Assembly: GCA_903858015.1 (NCBI GenBank)
Contig: CAIOGZ010000092.1
Span: 94,193 to 158,192 of the forward strand
Direction of reading: 5' to 3'
Source: an uncultured cyanobacterium
Lineage (GTDB): Bacteria > Cyanobacteriota > Cyanobacteriia > PCC-6307 > Cyanobiaceae
Length of the DNA: 64,000 nt
Part shown: positions 17,519 to 27,878 of the stretch, piece by piece
How the letters are laid out: each line of letters begins with the position of its first letter
Position numbering within the stretch: the stretch's first letter is position 1
Notes under the pieces: generated by a model
Told to the model about the DNA's origin: nothing
The model's database searches: none
Seen by the model: the letters and a program-made list of their open reading frames with translations, nothing else
Translations under genes and position numbers: made by a program

Positions 17519-18148
17519 CTAAACCTTCGCCGTGGTGAAGCGGCGCAGCACGCCATTGATCATGCGGCGGCCCTGCTCATCGCTATAGCGGTTGGCCAGC
17601 TCCACCGCCTCGTTACAAGCCACGGCGGCGGGGGTGGCAAAGGCTTCGAGGTCCACCACCGCCAGCCGCAGGATGTCGCGGTCGATGCGGGGCAGGCGGC
17701 CGAGGCGCCAACCCTCCATCACCCGGTCGAGGCGGCTATCGATGCTGGCGCGATCCTGCAGCACGGCGGCGGCGCGGGCCAGGGCGTCGCGGCGCACACC
17801 CTCCTGGTCGGCAAGCAGCAACAAGCGGGGCAGCTCCAGGCTGGCGGAGAGGCGATTGAGCGCCTGCTCCGCCAGGCCTAGGCCATCGCGCAGGTGCTGG
17901 CGCACCCGCGGCAGCCGCTCACCGCCCGCTTCCTGCAGCTCGCTATCGAGCAGATCCTGCTGGGCCTGGCGCAGATCTTCGGCGGAACGGTCGAGGGCAT
18001 CGCGCACGTGGTGATCGAGGCTGGCCAAGGCCTGGTGCAGCACCGCTTCGAGCGGGGTGTCGGCGGCGACGGCCGAACTGGTGCCGCGATCGCTGATCTG
18101 GCCAAGAATCAGCAGGGCCAGCTCACGGGAGAGGGTGCGACTCTGCAT
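17519..18148 (-). CDS. nusB: Transcription antitermination factor NusB
   Basis: A 209-residue member of the NusB family, which with NusE binds boxA RNA in rRNA leaders. The N-terminus SRELALLILGQISDRG and the C-terminal NEAVELANRYSDEQGRRMIN followed by GVLRR are diagnostic. The protein is longer than E. coli NusB (139) by an internal helical insertion, as in other cyanobacteria. Its ATG shares one base with the stop of the DUF502 gene (TGATG), implying coupling, and ftsY follows four bases after its stop. Confidence 0.93.
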   Translation of the reverse strand: MQSRTLSRELALLILGQISDRGTSSAVAADTPLEAVLHQALASLDHHVRDALDRSAEDLRQAQQDLLDSELQEAGGERLPRVRQHLRDGLGLAEQALNRLSASLELPRLLLLADQEGVRRDALARAAAVLQDRASIDSRLDRVMEGWRLGRLPRIDRDILRLAVVDLEAFATPAAVACNEAVELANRYSDEQGRRMINGVLRRFTTAKV

Positions 18149-18918
18149 CAGGAGAACTGGGGAGCCCGCAGCTGGGCCAGCAAGCTTGAGAAGCTGCGGT
18201 TGGACGTGGGGGGGCGATCATCGGGACTGACAATGCCGGCGGAGATGATCGTGCGGAAGGCATCCTCCACACTGAGCTCCAAATCCCGAACGGCGTGCTC
18301 CGGAACCACCGCATACCAACCGGTGGTTGGATTGGGGGCGGTGGGAATGAACACGCTCAACATCGTTTCCGTGAAACCCGATTGAACGGCAGCTCCGATC
18401 GTGCCGGTGACAAAACCAAGCGCAAACAAACCCTCGCGCGGATACTCCACCAGCACCACCCGGCGGAAGCGGCTGGAGTTATCGCGCAGGAAGGTTTCAA
18501 GCAGCTGCTTGAGGGTTTTATACACCGAGCCCGCTAAAGGAATCCGCAGCAGGGTGCCTTCGCCGAATTCCAACAACCAGCTACCGACAATATTGCGGGC
18601 CATCAAACCGATCAGCAGGATGCCAAGCAAGGGAACCAGTAGACCAACGCCAAGGTTGATCAGTTCCTGGAGCAGCGGATTAAGGGTGTTGAACGGATTG
18701 AACTGCTTCGGGATCGAGGTCAGGAAAGCCAGCACAAACCGACTGACCGTGGTCGCCAGCCAAATCGTGGTGGCCAGGGGAATGACCACCAGCAGGCCGG
18801 CGATCAAATCATTCTTGAGATCCTGCTGCAGGCGATTACCCAGCGGCTGATCCGGGCGGGGACTGGAGGAATCCAAAGGACCGGGTCCGGGACGGGGCAG
18901 GCTTCCAACGGTAGTCAC
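18148..18918 (-). CDS. DUF502 family membrane protein
   Basis: About 256 residues with two strong membrane segments (LIAGLLVVIPLATTIWLATT near residue 40, and GVGLLVPLLGILLIGLMA near 90) and a soluble domain carrying the family pattern IPLAGSVYKTLKQLLETF. The DUF502 role is unknown; in plants related proteins (COV/LCV) act in trafficking. I chose GTG 18916-18918 because AGAGG lies eight bases upstream and it avoids overlapping the previous gene; a TTG at 18951 is the alternative. Second gene of the ftsY operon. Confidence 0.85.
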   Translation of the reverse strand: MTTVGSLPRPGPGPLDSSSPRPDQPLGNRLQQDLKNDLIAGLLVVIPLATTIWLATTVSRFVLAFLTSIPKQFNPFNTLNPLLQELINLGVGLLVPLLGILLIGLMARNIVGSWLLEFGEGTLLRIPLAGSVYKTLKQLLETFLRDNSSRFRRVVLVEYPREGLFALGFVTGTIGAAVQSGFTETMLSVFIPTAPNPTTGWYAVVPEHAVRDLELSVEDAFRTIISAGIVSPDDRPPTSNRSFSSLLAQLRAPQFS

Positions 18919-18929
18919 CCGCCGAACCT

Positions 18930-19580
18930 CTACAGCACGCTGCCGAGGCAAAGCAGGGTGAAGGCCACGATCAGCGCCACGGCACCGCCAGAACCAGCTA
19001 GGCGGCGCTGGTTGAGGGCCACCTTGCTGCTTTGTTCAGCCTGCTTGAACTGGCCCTCCATCTGCTGCAGCTGGCGGTCGACAAAGGCCCGCGCCGCCTG
19101 GGTTTTCTGGGCTGGGGTAGCGCTGGCCGGCACCTGGCCGCTGGCCTCGGCCTGCTTGATCAGCTGCTCCAGCACCGCCGGCTCCTTGCTCTGCTGGCGC
19201 GCCATCTCCAGTTGGCCGCGCTTCGCCGCCAACTGCTGATCAGCCTGGTCTTGAAGCATCTTGTCGCCGCCGAAGGCGATCGGCAGGGAGGCGGTGAGCA
19301 GCACGGCCAGCAGGCCGCTGAGCAGGCAAACCGCCCAGAGCACGGGGGAGCGCTCGTCGCTGTTGTCGTCCAGGCGGGAGGAGAGGTACATCAGCAGCAG
19401 GCCGACCAGGGCCATCGGCGCCTGCTGGATCAAGCGCTCCACCACCAACTGGCGGAAGGCCTCATTACCCCAATCCCAGAGGCTCAGCACCGAAAGCAGC
19501 TGCAGCGACAGGAGCACCACCAGGGTGATGCCGATCCAGCGCAGCAACGGACTGAAACGACCGGAAGAAGAGAGGCCCAC
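18930..19580 (-). CDS. Membrane protein resembling HpsJ-type cyanobacterial proteins
   Basis: About 216 residues from a GTG at 19578-19580; starts at 19616 (TTG) or 19631 (GTG) would crowd or overlap the divergent queG. Three hydrophobic segments (LLRWIGITLVVLLSLQLL, APMALVGLLLMYLSS, WAVCLLSGLLAVLLTASLP) precede a long charged helical, probably coiled-coil region with many Gln/Lys, and a final hydrophobic segment (GGAVALIVAFTLLCLGSVL). The layout recalls HpsJ-like proteins, but that is a weak family match from memory. First gene of the operon reading to ftsY. Confidence 0.6.
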   Translation of the reverse strand: MGLSSSGRFSPLLRWIGITLVVLLSLQLLSVLSLWDWGNEAFRQLVVERLIQQAPMALVGLLLMYLSSRLDDNSDERSPVLWAVCLLSGLLAVLLTASLPIAFGGDKMLQDQADQQLAAKRGQLEMARQQSKEPAVLEQLIKQAEASGQVPASATPAQKTQAARAFVDRQLQQMEGQFKQAEQSSKVALNQRRLAGSGGAVALIVAFTLLCLGSVL

Positions 19581-19621
19581 GCGATAGACAGGAACTGCTG
19601 GGGACTTTACCGACAACCCCG

Positions 19622-20599
19622 ATGGCACCACCCACCCCTCCCCGAGCCAGCCCCGAGCCGGCAGCCCTGGCCGCCGCCCTGCGGCTGGAGGCCCAGCGGC
19701 TCGGTTTCGACCCCGTGGGCATCGCTGCCGTACCGGGGGGGGCCAACCTGGCCCTGCGCAACGCCGCCCTCGAACGCTGGCTGCAGGCCGGCTACCAGGG
19801 CGGCATGGCCTGGATGGCCGATCCGCGGCGTCGCTCGGTGGAAACGCTCTTACCGGGGGTGCGCAGCCTGCTGGCGGTGGGGTTGCCCTATTACGTGGCC
19901 GCCCAGCGGCAGCCCGGCAGCCTGCTGGTGGCCCGCTACGGCTGGGGCCGCGACTACCACCGCGTCATCGACTCGCGGCTGCGCCGCATCGGGCGCTGGC
20001 TGGAGGCGCAGGTGCCCGGCTGCCGTTGGCGCGCCTGTGTCGACAGTGCCCCCCTGCTCGACAAGGCCTGGGCCGAGGAGGCCGGCCTGGGCTGGATCGG
20101 CAAGCACGGCAATCTGATCCACAGGGGCCGGGGCTCCTGGCTGCTGATCGGCCACCTGCTCACCACCGTGAACCTGCCGGCCGACCAGCCGGCCGAACCG
20201 CTCTGCGGAAGCTGCAGCCGCTGCATCGAGGCCTGCCCCACCGGCGCGATCCGCGAACCCTTCGTCGTCGATGCCCGCCGTTGTCTTGCTTATCACACGA
20301 TCGAAAATCGCGATGCGCTCCTGCCTGGGGCGATCGCCAGCGCTCTGCATGGCTGGGTGGCGGGTTGTGATATCTGCCAAGACGTGTGTCCGTGGAACCA
20401 GCGACCCCTGCCAAGCTCCACGGATCCGGATCTGCAGCCCCGGCCCTGGCTGCTGGATCTACGGCCCGAGCAGGCCCTGGGCTGGAGTGATGCCGAGTGG
20501 GATGGGCGGCTGCGGGCCTCCTCGCTGCGGCGGATCCGCCCCTGGATGTGGCGCCGCAATCTGCTGGCAGCGGTGGATGGCCGTGGGATCGATCCCTAG
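19622..20599 (+). CDS. queG: Epoxyqueuosine reductase
   Basis: Last step of queuosine synthesis: a cobalamin- and 4Fe-4S-dependent reductase converting epoxyqueuosine to queuosine in tRNA. The two cluster motifs CGSCSRCIEACP and CDICQDVCPWN are intact, with YGWGRDYHRVI, CVDSAPLLDKAWAEEAGLGW and IGKHGNLI upstream, all typical of QueG. The 325-residue length is normal. It diverges from the HpsJ-like gene. The TPR protein gene follows on the same strand after 184 bp that hold only low-complexity GGGAACTTG-like repeats. Confidence 0.95.
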   Translation: MAPPTPPRASPEPAALAAALRLEAQRLGFDPVGIAAVPGGANLALRNAALERWLQAGYQGGMAWMADPRRRSVETLLPGVRSLLAVGLPYYVAAQRQPGSLLVARYGWGRDYHRVIDSRLRRIGRWLEAQVPGCRWRACVDSAPLLDKAWAEEAGLGWIGKHGNLIHRGRGSWLLIGHLLTTVNLPADQPAEPLCGSCSRCIEACPTGAIREPFVVDARRCLAYHTIENRDALLPGAIASALHGWVAGCDICQDVCPWNQRPLPSSTDPDLQPRPWLLDLRPEQALGWSDAEWDGRLRASSLRRIRPWMWRRNLLAAVDGRGIDP

Positions 20600-20783
20600 G
20601 CTGGGTCGAATTCGTGGTACATCCGTGGGCCGGTGCCTGGGGCAGTTACGTGAAAGCTCGTCGACAAGCTCGCCGTTACAGGCGGCCGGCAGATCAGCGG
20701 GGAGATCGCCGCTGCGAGCGACTGGGAACTTGGCTCGGAACTTGCCTGGGAACTGGTCTGGAGAATCAGCTAGCAAATCAGCA

Positions 20784-21767
20784 GTGACATTGCCGCAGAG
20801 ATTGGTAAGACAATTCCCCTCGCAGGCCTTCACAACCCTGGCGCGGTGGGGCGGCAGGTTGGCGGCTCCAGGGCTGCTGGGGGCTGTACTGGCCGCTGCC
20901 ATGGGGGCCAGCGGCCAGTTGCTGCTGGCGCCACCGGCCCAGGCCCTGGTTCCGTACGTCTACCTGCCCCCGGCCAAGGACCTGGAGGGGGCCGGACTGG
21001 GCATCGCCCAGGCGGCCACCCGGCTGCTGCGGCTTGGCCAAGCGGAAGACGCGGCCCGGCTGGCCGAGCTCACCGTGCGCCTGATTCCCAACGATGTGCG
21101 CGGTTGGATTCTGCTCGCTGAGGCGGAAGTGCGCAGTGAGAATCCCGGCAAGGCCCTGATCGCCCTAAGCCGCGCCAAGCAACTGGAGCCCGGCAACGCC
21201 GGCATCTGGCTGGCGGAAGGGTCGCTGGCGCTGCGCAACAGCAAACCCAGCCAAGCCTTGCCCTTGCTGCGCAAGGGCCTCGAACTCGACCCACGCAACT
21301 CCGGCGCCTACTTCGACCTCGGCAATGCCCAGATCCTGCTGAACGACCCGGCCCAGGCCCTGACCTCCTTTGAACGGGCCGCCAAACTGCGCCCCAACTT
21401 CTGGGAAGCGATCAACAACCAAGGCCTGGTGCTGTTTGAAATGGGCCGCAACGACGAAGCGCTGCGGCGCTGGCGGCAGGTGCTCAAGATCAAGCCGGAT
21501 GTGGCCGAAACCAGCCTGGCGATCGCCGCCAGCCAGCATGCCAGCACGGACAAAGCAGTCCGCAACGAAGCGCTGCGGCTGGCCCAGAAGGCCCTGGCCG
21601 ATGATCCCAACTACGTTCTCGACAGCTTCCGCAAGGAGCAACTCTGGGGCGAACGCCTGCGGGCAGCCACCCGCTCCCTGCTCGCCGAACCGGAGTTGAA
21701 ACCCAGCGTGGACAGGGCCACCGCCAATGCCAGCCCGTCAAATCCGAAAGCAGCCGAAGCCCCCTGA
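20784..21767 (+). CDS. Tetratricopeptide repeat protein, probably exported
   Basis: About 327 residues from a GTG at 20784 (TTG codons at 20790 and 20802 are alternatives; no strong ribosome site). A hydrophobic stretch ending LLLAPPAQALVPYVY looks like a signal peptide or anchor. Then five or six TPR units follow, for example AEDAARLAELTVRLIPNDVR, PGKALIALSRAKQLEPGNAG, PSQALPLLRKGLELDPRNSG and PAQALTSFERAAKLRPNFWE. This is a protein-interaction scaffold; in cyanobacteria related proteins assist assembly of membrane complexes, but nothing here fixes the partner. It sits between queG and the gyrase-type gene, as in other picocyanobacteria. Confidence 0.85.
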   Translation: MTLPQRLVRQFPSQAFTTLARWGGRLAAPGLLGAVLAAAMGASGQLLLAPPAQALVPYVYLPPAKDLEGAGLGIAQAATRLLRLGQAEDAARLAELTVRLIPNDVRGWILLAEAEVRSENPGKALIALSRAKQLEPGNAGIWLAEGSLALRNSKPSQALPLLRKGLELDPRNSGAYFDLGNAQILLNDPAQALTSFERAAKLRPNFWEAINNQGLVLFEMGRNDEALRRWRQVLKIKPDVAETSLAIAASQHASTDKAVRNEALRLAQKALADDPNYVLDSFRKEQLWGERLRAATRSLLAEPELKPSVDRATANASPSNPKAAEAP

Positions 21768-21853
21768 TCCGGCCGTGGCGATGGCTGCGGAATCGCAAGC
21801 CCGTCACGATCTGTAGGCTGAGCCCCGTCTTGCGCCCCTGAGACCAGCACCGG

Positions 21854-24352
21854 ATGGCCGAGGACCGCGCCGTAGGACCCAGCGAAGATCCGAACGCAGG
21901 ACGCATCGAATCGATCGCCCTGCACCAGGAGATGCAGCGCTCTTACCTCGAATACGCCATGAGCGTGATCGTGGGTCGGGCCCTGCCGGATGTGCGCGAT
22001 GGCCTCAAACCGGTGCAACGCCGCATCCTGTTCGCGATGCACGAACTCGGGTTGACGCCCGACCGCCCCTACCGCAAATGCGCCCGCGTGGTCGGGGATG
22101 TGCTCGGCAAGTACCACCCCCATGGCGACCAGGCGGTTTACGACGCGCTCGTGCGGCTGGTGCAAACCTTTGCCAGCCGCAACCCGTTGCTCGATGGCCA
22201 CGGCAACTTCGGCTCCGTCGACGACGATCCACCGGCGGCGATGCGCTACACCGAAACCCGGCTGGCGCCGATCGCCCATGGGGCGATGCTCGATGAGATC
22301 GGCGACGACACGGTTGACTTCGCCCCCAACTTCGACGGCTCCCAGCAGGAGCCGACCGTGCTGCCGGCCCAGCTGCCCTTCCTGCTGCTCAATGGCTGCA
22401 CGGGCATTGCCGTGGGCATGGCCACCAGCATTCCGCCCCACAACCTCGGCGAGGTGGTGGACGCCCTGGTCGCCCTGATCCGCAAACCCGATCTCGACGA
22501 CAGCAAGCTGCTGGAACTGGTGCCTGGGCCCGATTTCCCCACCGGCGGCGAAGTGCTGCTCAGCAGCGGCATTCGCGACACCTATCTGGGCGGCCGGGGC
22601 AGCATCCCGATGCGGGGGGTGGCCCATATCGAAGAGGTGCAACCCGGCAAGGGCCGCCACCGGCGCGGTGCCGTGGTGATCACCGAGCTCCCGTATCAGC
22701 TCAGCAAAGCCGGTTGGATCGAAAAACTGGCGGAACAGGTGAATGAGGGGAAAATCGGCGGCATCGCCGACATCCGCGATGAAAGTGATCGCGATGGCAT
22801 GCGGGTGGTGGTGGAGGTGCGCCGCGATGCCAACGCCGAAACGGTGCTGGCCGATCTGCAGCGTCGCACCGCCCTGCAAAGCAACTTCGGCGCCATCTTG
22901 CTGGCCCTGGTCGATGGCCAACCCCAACAGCTGAGCCTGCGGGCCCTGTTGCAGCAATTCCTCGCCTACCGCGAACTCACCCTGCTGCGCCGCACCCGCC
23001 ATGCGCTCAAGCGCTGTGAAGACCGGCTGGAGGTGGTGGAAGGCCTGATCAAGGCCCTCAACCAGCTGCAGGAGGTGATCGCCATGATCACGGCCGCCGC
23101 CGATGCCGCCGCCGCCAAGGCCGCCCTGCTGGTGCGGCTCGAGCTGAGCGAGCGCCAAGCCGATGCGGTGCTGGCGATGCCGTTGCGGCGGCTCACCGGC
23201 CTGGAACAGGAAAGCCTGCGCCAGGAGGCCGACGAGCTGCAACAGGAGCGGATCCGGCTACGCCAGCTGCTGGATGACCGCGACACCCTGCTCAACACGA
23301 TGGTGAGCGAACTCAAGGCCCTGCGCAAGCGCTACGCCACACCCCGCCGCACCCGGCTGGTGGAAGGCGGCGACGACCTGGTGGCCCAACGGGCAGCGGC
23401 GGTACGACCCAACACCGAACGGCAACGCCAGCAGGCCTTCGATGCCCTGGCCCCCGACAGCCGCCTCCTGATCCAAGCCGATGGCCAGGTGCGGATCGTC
23501 ACCCCCCAGATGCTCGGCCGCCTCCACCTCGACGAAGAGGCCTCGCTAGCAGAACAGCCCGCCCCGGCCCAGGTGCTGCTGCCGGTGGCGACGGAGCCGG
23601 CCCTGCTGGCCTTCAGCACCAGTGGAAGGGTGGCCCTGCTGCGCTGGGAGTTCGCCGGCCAGCAGCCCGGTTCCCTGGAGAAATTCCTGCCCGAGAGCAT
23701 GGCCGGCGAACGGGTCGTGCAGGTGCTGCCGCTGCCGAAACCAGCCGGCGGCAGCCTCGGACTGCTCAGCACCGATGGCCGGTTCAAACGCCTGCCGATC
23801 GAGGATTTCCTGGAGCTTTCGGGCCGGGCCAGCACCGTGCTCAAACTCAAGGATGGGGTGGAACTGCAACGGGTGGTGGCCTGCGATGCCGGGCGCGAGT
23901 TGGTGGTGGCCAGCAGCACCGGACGGCTGCTCCGCCTGGCCATCGATGAAGCCAACCTGCCGGTGCTGGGCCGCACCGCCCAGGGACCGATGCTGCTGCG
24001 GCTGCTCCCCGGCGAACGGGTGGTCGGTGCAACCTGTGTAGCCGCCACCGACTCGGTGCTGCTGGCGACGGAACTTGGACGGATCAAACGCCTGGCGGTG
24101 GCGGAACTGCGCCTTTGCCAGCGGGGCGACCTGGGCCAGATCGGGCTGCGCTTCCTGGAACGGAGTGATCGGGTCGTGGATCTCCAGGGCGATGGCAGCG
24201 CCGTGATCGGGGTGCTGCTGACCGGGACACCGCTGCGCAGCCTCAGGCTCCAGACCAGCGCGATCCCCTGCGAGCCCAGCGGTGGCTCCGGCCTGGATTT
24301 GAACCTGCCGAGCGGCACCACGATCGCAGCCCTGGCGCCCCTGAATGGCTGA
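21854..24352 (+). CDS. gyrA: Type IIA topoisomerase subunit A (GyrA/ParC family)
   Basis: DNA-cleaving subunit of gyrase or topoisomerase IV. Motifs: [47 protein letters not shown] and AMRYTETRL with the catalytic tyrosine. Then comes the tower and coiled coil, and after about residue 525 a C-terminal beta-pinwheel. At 832 residues it has normal length. I do not see a canonical QRRGGKG GyrA box; the nearest is [10 protein letters not shown] late in the pinwheel, so a decatenating role is possible. Cyanobacteria often carry two such paralogues. Its last eight bases overlap the next gene. Confidence 0.9.
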   Translation: MAEDRAVGPSEDPNAGRIESIALHQEMQRSYLEYAMSVIVGRALPDVRDGLKPVQRRILFAMHELGLTPDRPYRKCARVVGDVLGKYHPHGDQAVYDALVRLVQTFASRNPLLDGHGNFGSVDDDPPAAMRYTETRLAPIAHGAMLDEIGDDTVDFAPNFDGSQQEPTVLPAQLPFLLLNGCTGIAVGMATSIPPHNLGEVVDALVALIRKPDLDDSKLLELVPGPDFPTGGEVLLSSGIRDTYLGGRGSIPMRGVAHIEEVQPGKGRHRRGAVVITELPYQLSKAGWIEKLAEQVNEGKIGGIADIRDESDRDGMRVVVEVRRDANAETVLADLQRRTALQSNFGAILLALVDGQPQQLSLRALLQQFLAYRELTLLRRTRHALKRCEDRLEVVEGLIKALNQLQEVIAMITAAADAAAAKAALLVRLELSERQADAVLAMPLRRLTGLEQESLRQEADELQQERIRLRQLLDDRDTLLNTMVSELKALRKRYATPRRTRLVEGGDDLVAQRAAAVRPNTERQRQQAFDALAPDSRLLIQADGQVRIVTPQMLGRLHLDEEASLAEQPAPAQVLLPVATEPALLAFSTSGRVALLRWEFAGQQPGSLEKFLPESMAGERVVQVLPLPKPAGGSLGLLSTDGRFKRLPIEDFLELSGRASTVLKLKDGVELQRVVACDAGRELVVASSTGRLLRLAIDEANLPVLGRTAQGPMLLRLLPGERVVGATCVAATDSVLLATELGRIKRLAVAELRLCQRGDLGQIGLRFLERSDRVVDLQGDGSAVIGVLLTGTPLRSLRLQTSAIPCEPSGGSGLDLNLPSGTTIAALAPLNG

Positions 24353-25214
24353 TCCGATCAAGACCAAGCGGCCAAACAACGCATTGCCGGCAGATATTTC
24401 AGCGTCTATTACAGCAAATCTGGTGGTAAATCTGGTCGTAAATCCCGTTGTGAGTTTGGCGGCAGCCCTGGTGAGCCTGGCTCTGGCCACCAGCCCAGCC
24501 GCCCAAGCCGATGCTGGCGGAACAACCGCGCCATCAAGCGGTAGGGCCATCGATGCCCGGGCCCAAGCGCCGACGATCCCGATGGCCTCAGCAGCCGGCC
24601 AAATGCTGCTCTTCGGGGGCCAAACCCGGCGAGCCGACTTCGCCCCCCTGGCCCAGCACTATGAAACCCAGGCAAATCTGGCCTTCTGCGGCGTTGCCAG
24701 CGCCGTGATGGCGCTCAATAGTTTGGCGTTAGCAGCCCCTGCAGCGGAGGGTTATGGCAACTATCGCTTCTGGACCCAGACCAACCTGTTCCAAGCTCCC
24801 GCCACGCTTTCGTTCGTGCAAGCGGAACGGGTGCGGCGGCAAGGCATGAGCCTGGAACAACTGCACGGCCTACTGAACAGCGTAGCAAATGATTCCAATT
24901 TCATTGTGCGCCGTTATCACGGAAGCCAATTAGGTATCGACCAATTTAGACTATTATTGCGCCGCAACCTCAGTGATACCAGCAACCGAATCCTGGTCAA
25001 TTATGATCGCCGCTTGATCGGACAAGCAGGTGGCGGCCACATCTCCCCCCTGGCCGCCTACGACACCAGTAGCGACCGGGTGTTGATCCTCGATGTGGCC
25101 CGCTACCGCTACCCGGCGGCCTGGGTAGCGGTGCCAGCCCTCTGGCAGGCGATCCGCAGCGTCGACACCAGCTCCGGCCTGAGCCGCGGACTGATCGAGA
25201 TTGGGCCTCGCTAG
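24345..25214 (+). CDS. Phytochelatin synthase-like cysteine protease, exported
   Basis: Member of the bacterial phytochelatin-synthase family (papain-like fold), which in cyanobacteria mainly hydrolyses glutathione to gamma-Glu-Cys. The catalytic triad is visible: Cys in [17 protein letters not shown], His in [12 protein letters not shown] and Asp in [13 protein letters not shown]. At 289 residues it is the short form with only the catalytic domain. The N-terminus has a hydrophobic run ([20 protein letters not shown]) ending [10 protein letters not shown], a likely signal peptide. It starts inside the end of the gyrase-type gene (overlap 24345-24352), so it is probably translated with it. Confidence 0.88.
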   Translation: MADPIKTKRPNNALPADISASITANLVVNLVVNPVVSLAAALVSLALATSPAAQADAGGTTAPSSGRAIDARAQAPTIPMASAAGQMLLFGGQTRRADFAPLAQHYETQANLAFCGVASAVMALNSLALAAPAAEGYGNYRFWTQTNLFQAPATLSFVQAERVRRQGMSLEQLHGLLNSVANDSNFIVRRYHGSQLGIDQFRLLLRRNLSDTSNRILVNYDRRLIGQAGGGHISPLAAYDTSSDRVLILDVARYRYPAAWVAVPALWQAIRSVDTSSGLSRGLIEIGPR

Positions 25215-25275
25215 GGAAGCTGCCAAGACAAGTCAAACTGCCAAAACAAGCTGCAAATCCAGCCAGCCAGCCAAT

Positions 25276-26379
25276 TCAAGCCGCCAAACGAACCACTTGC
25301 TCCAACCAGGCTTCCAGCCGGGCCGCGAACGCATCGATCGAATGGTGCTGCAAAAACCAGTGGCGGCAGCCGCGGCGATCCAAGCCTGCGGCCCGTTCCA
25401 CGGCAGCGGCCAGGCCATCGAGATCATCGGGGGCCGCGAGCGCCCCGTTGATGCCTTCACGCACCAACTCCCCCGGTCCGCCCCGGGCATAGGCCGCCAC
25501 CGGCAGGCCGCAAGCCATCGCCTCCACCACCACATTGCCAAACGCCTCATTCCACTTGGGCGTGTTCAAAAACACCCGACAAGCACCAAGCTCGGCCTGG
25601 AACTGGGGCGTGGCCAGGAAGCCACGCCAGTCGATGCTGCCGGGCGGCACCGCCAGCTCCAGGGCCCTGGCGTAGTCCTCGTCTTCGCGCAGGCCCCAGA
25701 CCCGCAGCGGCAAACCCAACTGAACCGCCACCCGGGCCGCATCCTCCAGACCCTTTTCCGGAGAGATTCGACCAGCCCAGCCCAGCACAGGCTCGCCTTC
25801 AGCACAAAACTGATACTGATCAGGATCAAAACCATTGCCCAGCACAAAGGGCGGCGCAGGTAAGGAAAAATCAGCGGCCTGGGCCTTGGTATGGAAGGCC
25901 AGCCTTTCCGGCCGCCAGGCCGCCACCGCCTCAATCACCTCATCCATCACCTGCGCCACCGAACCCATGCTGACCAGATGGCAGAGGGGGGTTTGAAACC
26001 AGCGGCTGAGCCAAAACGGCAGCCAGTCGTAGGCCAGGTTGATCAGCACATCGAACTGGGCCTGTTCCTGCCAAGCCCTCTGCCAGAGGCATGGCAGCAG
26101 GGCCTGGCGCGGGATCTCCACCGCCGTCGAAGCGGGCCGATGCTGCCAGCCGGGCTGATCCACCCCGGATTCGCTCCAGAGCCTGGCCGCTGCGCAGGCG
26201 GGCGGCAACACAGAACCCGCAGCCGCCAGCACCGTCACGGCATGGCCGCGGCCCAGCAGCCCGGCCACCAGGCCCGCAGCCGTGAGCTCCACCCCGCCGC
26301 CGCGACCACTGCCCAGACTGCCAATCGGCGTGCTCACGACGAGCACCCGCAAACCATGGCCTTGCCGCAGTCGGTCCAT
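25276..26379 (-). CDS. Glycosyltransferase family 4
   Basis: About 367 residues with the GT-B layout: the N-terminal VLVVSTPIGSLGSGRGGGVE binds the acceptor side, and the C-terminal GWAGRISPEKGLEDAARVA and NEAFGNVVVEAMACGLPVAA hold the nucleotide-sugar-binding E..G...E pattern of GT4 enzymes. The donor and acceptor are unknown; a UDP-glucose-type sugar is possible. ATG 26379 is preceded closely by GAGGG. It lies 26 bp after the purF stop on the same strand and converges on the phytochelatin-synthase gene. It looks like an addition to the core cluster. Confidence 0.85.
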   Translation of the reverse strand: MDRLRQGHGLRVLVVSTPIGSLGSGRGGGVELTAAGLVAGLLGRGHAVTVLAAAGSVLPPACAAARLWSESGVDQPGWQHRPASTAVEIPRQALLPCLWQRAWQEQAQFDVLINLAYDWLPFWLSRWFQTPLCHLVSMGSVAQVMDEVIEAVAAWRPERLAFHTKAQAADFSLPAPPFVLGNGFDPDQYQFCAEGEPVLGWAGRISPEKGLEDAARVAVQLGLPLRVWGLREDEDYARALELAVPPGSIDWRGFLATPQFQAELGACRVFLNTPKWNEAFGNVVVEAMACGLPVAAYARGGPGELVREGINGALAAPDDLDGLAAAVERAAGLDRRGCRHWFLQHHSIDAFAARLEAWLEQVVRLAA

Positions 26380-26405
26380 ACCCTCACAACGCCCAAGGAC
26401 CAAGC

Positions 26406-27878
26406 TCAGACCCTGGCCGCCAGGCCCGCGGGCTCCAACATCAACTTGGAGCGCCGCACCTCATCATCCATGGCAATCGGATAGACACCATCGAAGCAAG
26501 CGGTGCAAAAGTGGCCCGCTTGGCTTTGGGCTGCCTCCACCATGCCCTGCTTGCTGAGATAGGCAAGCGAATCGACGCCCAGATGTTGCTCAATCTCCTG
26601 CAGGGTGAGGCGGGCGGCGATCAAATGGTCCTGGGTGTCGGTGTCGATGCCGTAGAAACAGGGGTGGGTGACGGGTGGTGAACTAATCCGCATGTGCACC
26701 TCGGTGGCACCGGCATCCCGCAGGGCCTGCACCAACTTGCGGCTGGTGGTGCCGCGCACGATCGAATCGTCGATGACCACCACCCGCTTGCCAGCCAATA
26801 CATCGGGAAGGGGATTGAGCTTGACCCGGATGCCCGCCTCCCGCATCGCCTGGGTGGGTTGGATGAAGGTGCGGCCCACATAGCGGTTTTTGATCAGACC
26901 ATCGGCAAAAGGGATGCCACTGGCCTGGGAATAACCGATCGCCGCCGGGATACCAGAATCAGGTACACCGATCACGATGTCGGCATCGACGGGGTTTTCC
27001 CGGGCCAGTACGTCGCCAATCCGGACTCGGTAGCTGTACAGAGATTCACCAAAAAAGCGACTATCGGGCCGGGCAAAGTAAATCATTTCGAACACGCACA
27101 GCTTGGCGGGCGCTTCGATCCAACGCAGTCGCTGCGGAATCGGATCATTCTGAAGGAAGTGGATCAATTCGCCCGGTTGCACGTCATCGATGTAGCGGGC
27201 ACCGATGATATCGAGGCCACAGCTTTCGCTGCTCACCACCCACTGGGCCTGCTCCGGATCTCCAATCTGACCGAACACCAGGGGCCGGATGCCATGGCCA
27301 TCCCGCAGGGCAAACAGACCCTCCAGGGTGCCGATCACCAAACTGAAGGCACCGCGGCAGAGGGCGGCGGCGGCGCGGATCGCCGCACTCCATCCCAGGC
27401 CACGATCCACGGCCTGCTGGAGGGCGAACGCGATCAATTCCGAATCGGTGGTGGAGGTGAACTCAGCGGCCAGATGGCGCAGGGATTCGCGCAGCTCCGC
27501 CACATTCACCAGGTTGCCGTTATGGGCGAGGGCAAAGGGGCCAAGGCGGGTCATCAGCACCACGGGCTGGGCATTGCAAACCTTGCTGCTGCCGGTGGTG
27601 GAATAGCGGTTGTGGCCAATCGCCAGCTCGCCGGGCATGCGATCGAGCACAGCCTGATCAAACACCTGACTGACCAGGCCCATGTCCTTGTGGAGCCGCA
27701 CCTGGGGGCCTTCAAACACGGCGATACCGGCCGACTCCTGACCGCGGTGCTGGAGGGCGTAGAGGCCGAAATAGGTGAGGTTGGCCACCTGCTGCTGGGG
27801 CGCCATCACGGCAAACACACCGCAAGCTTCCTCGGGCTTGTCGGGCCGATCCACCTGGTCAGCCCGAGGCCCGCTCAA
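26406..27878 (-). CDS. purF: Amidophosphoribosyltransferase
   Basis: First committed step of purine synthesis: PRPP plus glutamine to phosphoribosylamine. The class II glutamine amidotransferase nucleophile is the Cys of EEACGVFAV, about residue 19 when starting at the TTG at 27876-27878, so an 18-residue propeptide would be removed. LQHRGQESAGIA and GHNRYSTTGSS follow, and the phosphoribosyl-binding loop VVIDDSIVRGTTS lies near residue 360. The 490-residue length is normal. No ATG is available in frame; a GTG at 27854 is the alternative. It lies downstream of purL. Confidence 0.93.
   Translation of the reverse strand: MSGPRADQVDRPDKPEEACGVFAVMAPQQQVANLTYFGLYALQHRGQESAGIAVFEGPQVRLHKDMGLVSQVFDQAVLDRMPGELAIGHNRYSTTGSSKVCNAQPVVLMTRLGPFALAHNGNLVNVAELRESLRHLAAEFTSTTDSELIAFALQQAVDRGLGWSAAIRAAAALCRGAFSLVIGTLEGLFALRDGHGIRPLVFGQIGDPEQAQWVVSSESCGLDIIGARYIDDVQPGELIHFLQNDPIPQRLRWIEAPAKLCVFEMIYFARPDSRFFGESLYSYRVRIGDVLARENPVDADIVIGVPDSGIPAAIGYSQASGIPFADGLIKNRYVGRTFIQPTQAMREAGIRVKLNPLPDVLAGKRVVVIDDSIVRGTTSRKLVQALRDAGATEVHMRISSPPVTHPCFYGIDTDTQDHLIAARLTLQEIEQHLGVDSLAYLSKQGMVEAAQSQAGHFCTACFDGVYPIAMDDEVRRSKLMLEPAGLAARV

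Noticed and set aside
20329..20338. HIP1-type palindromes GGCGATCGCC (also at 50431-50440)
   Set aside because: Common in cyanobacterial genomes; two isolated copies inside genes say nothing special about this window.
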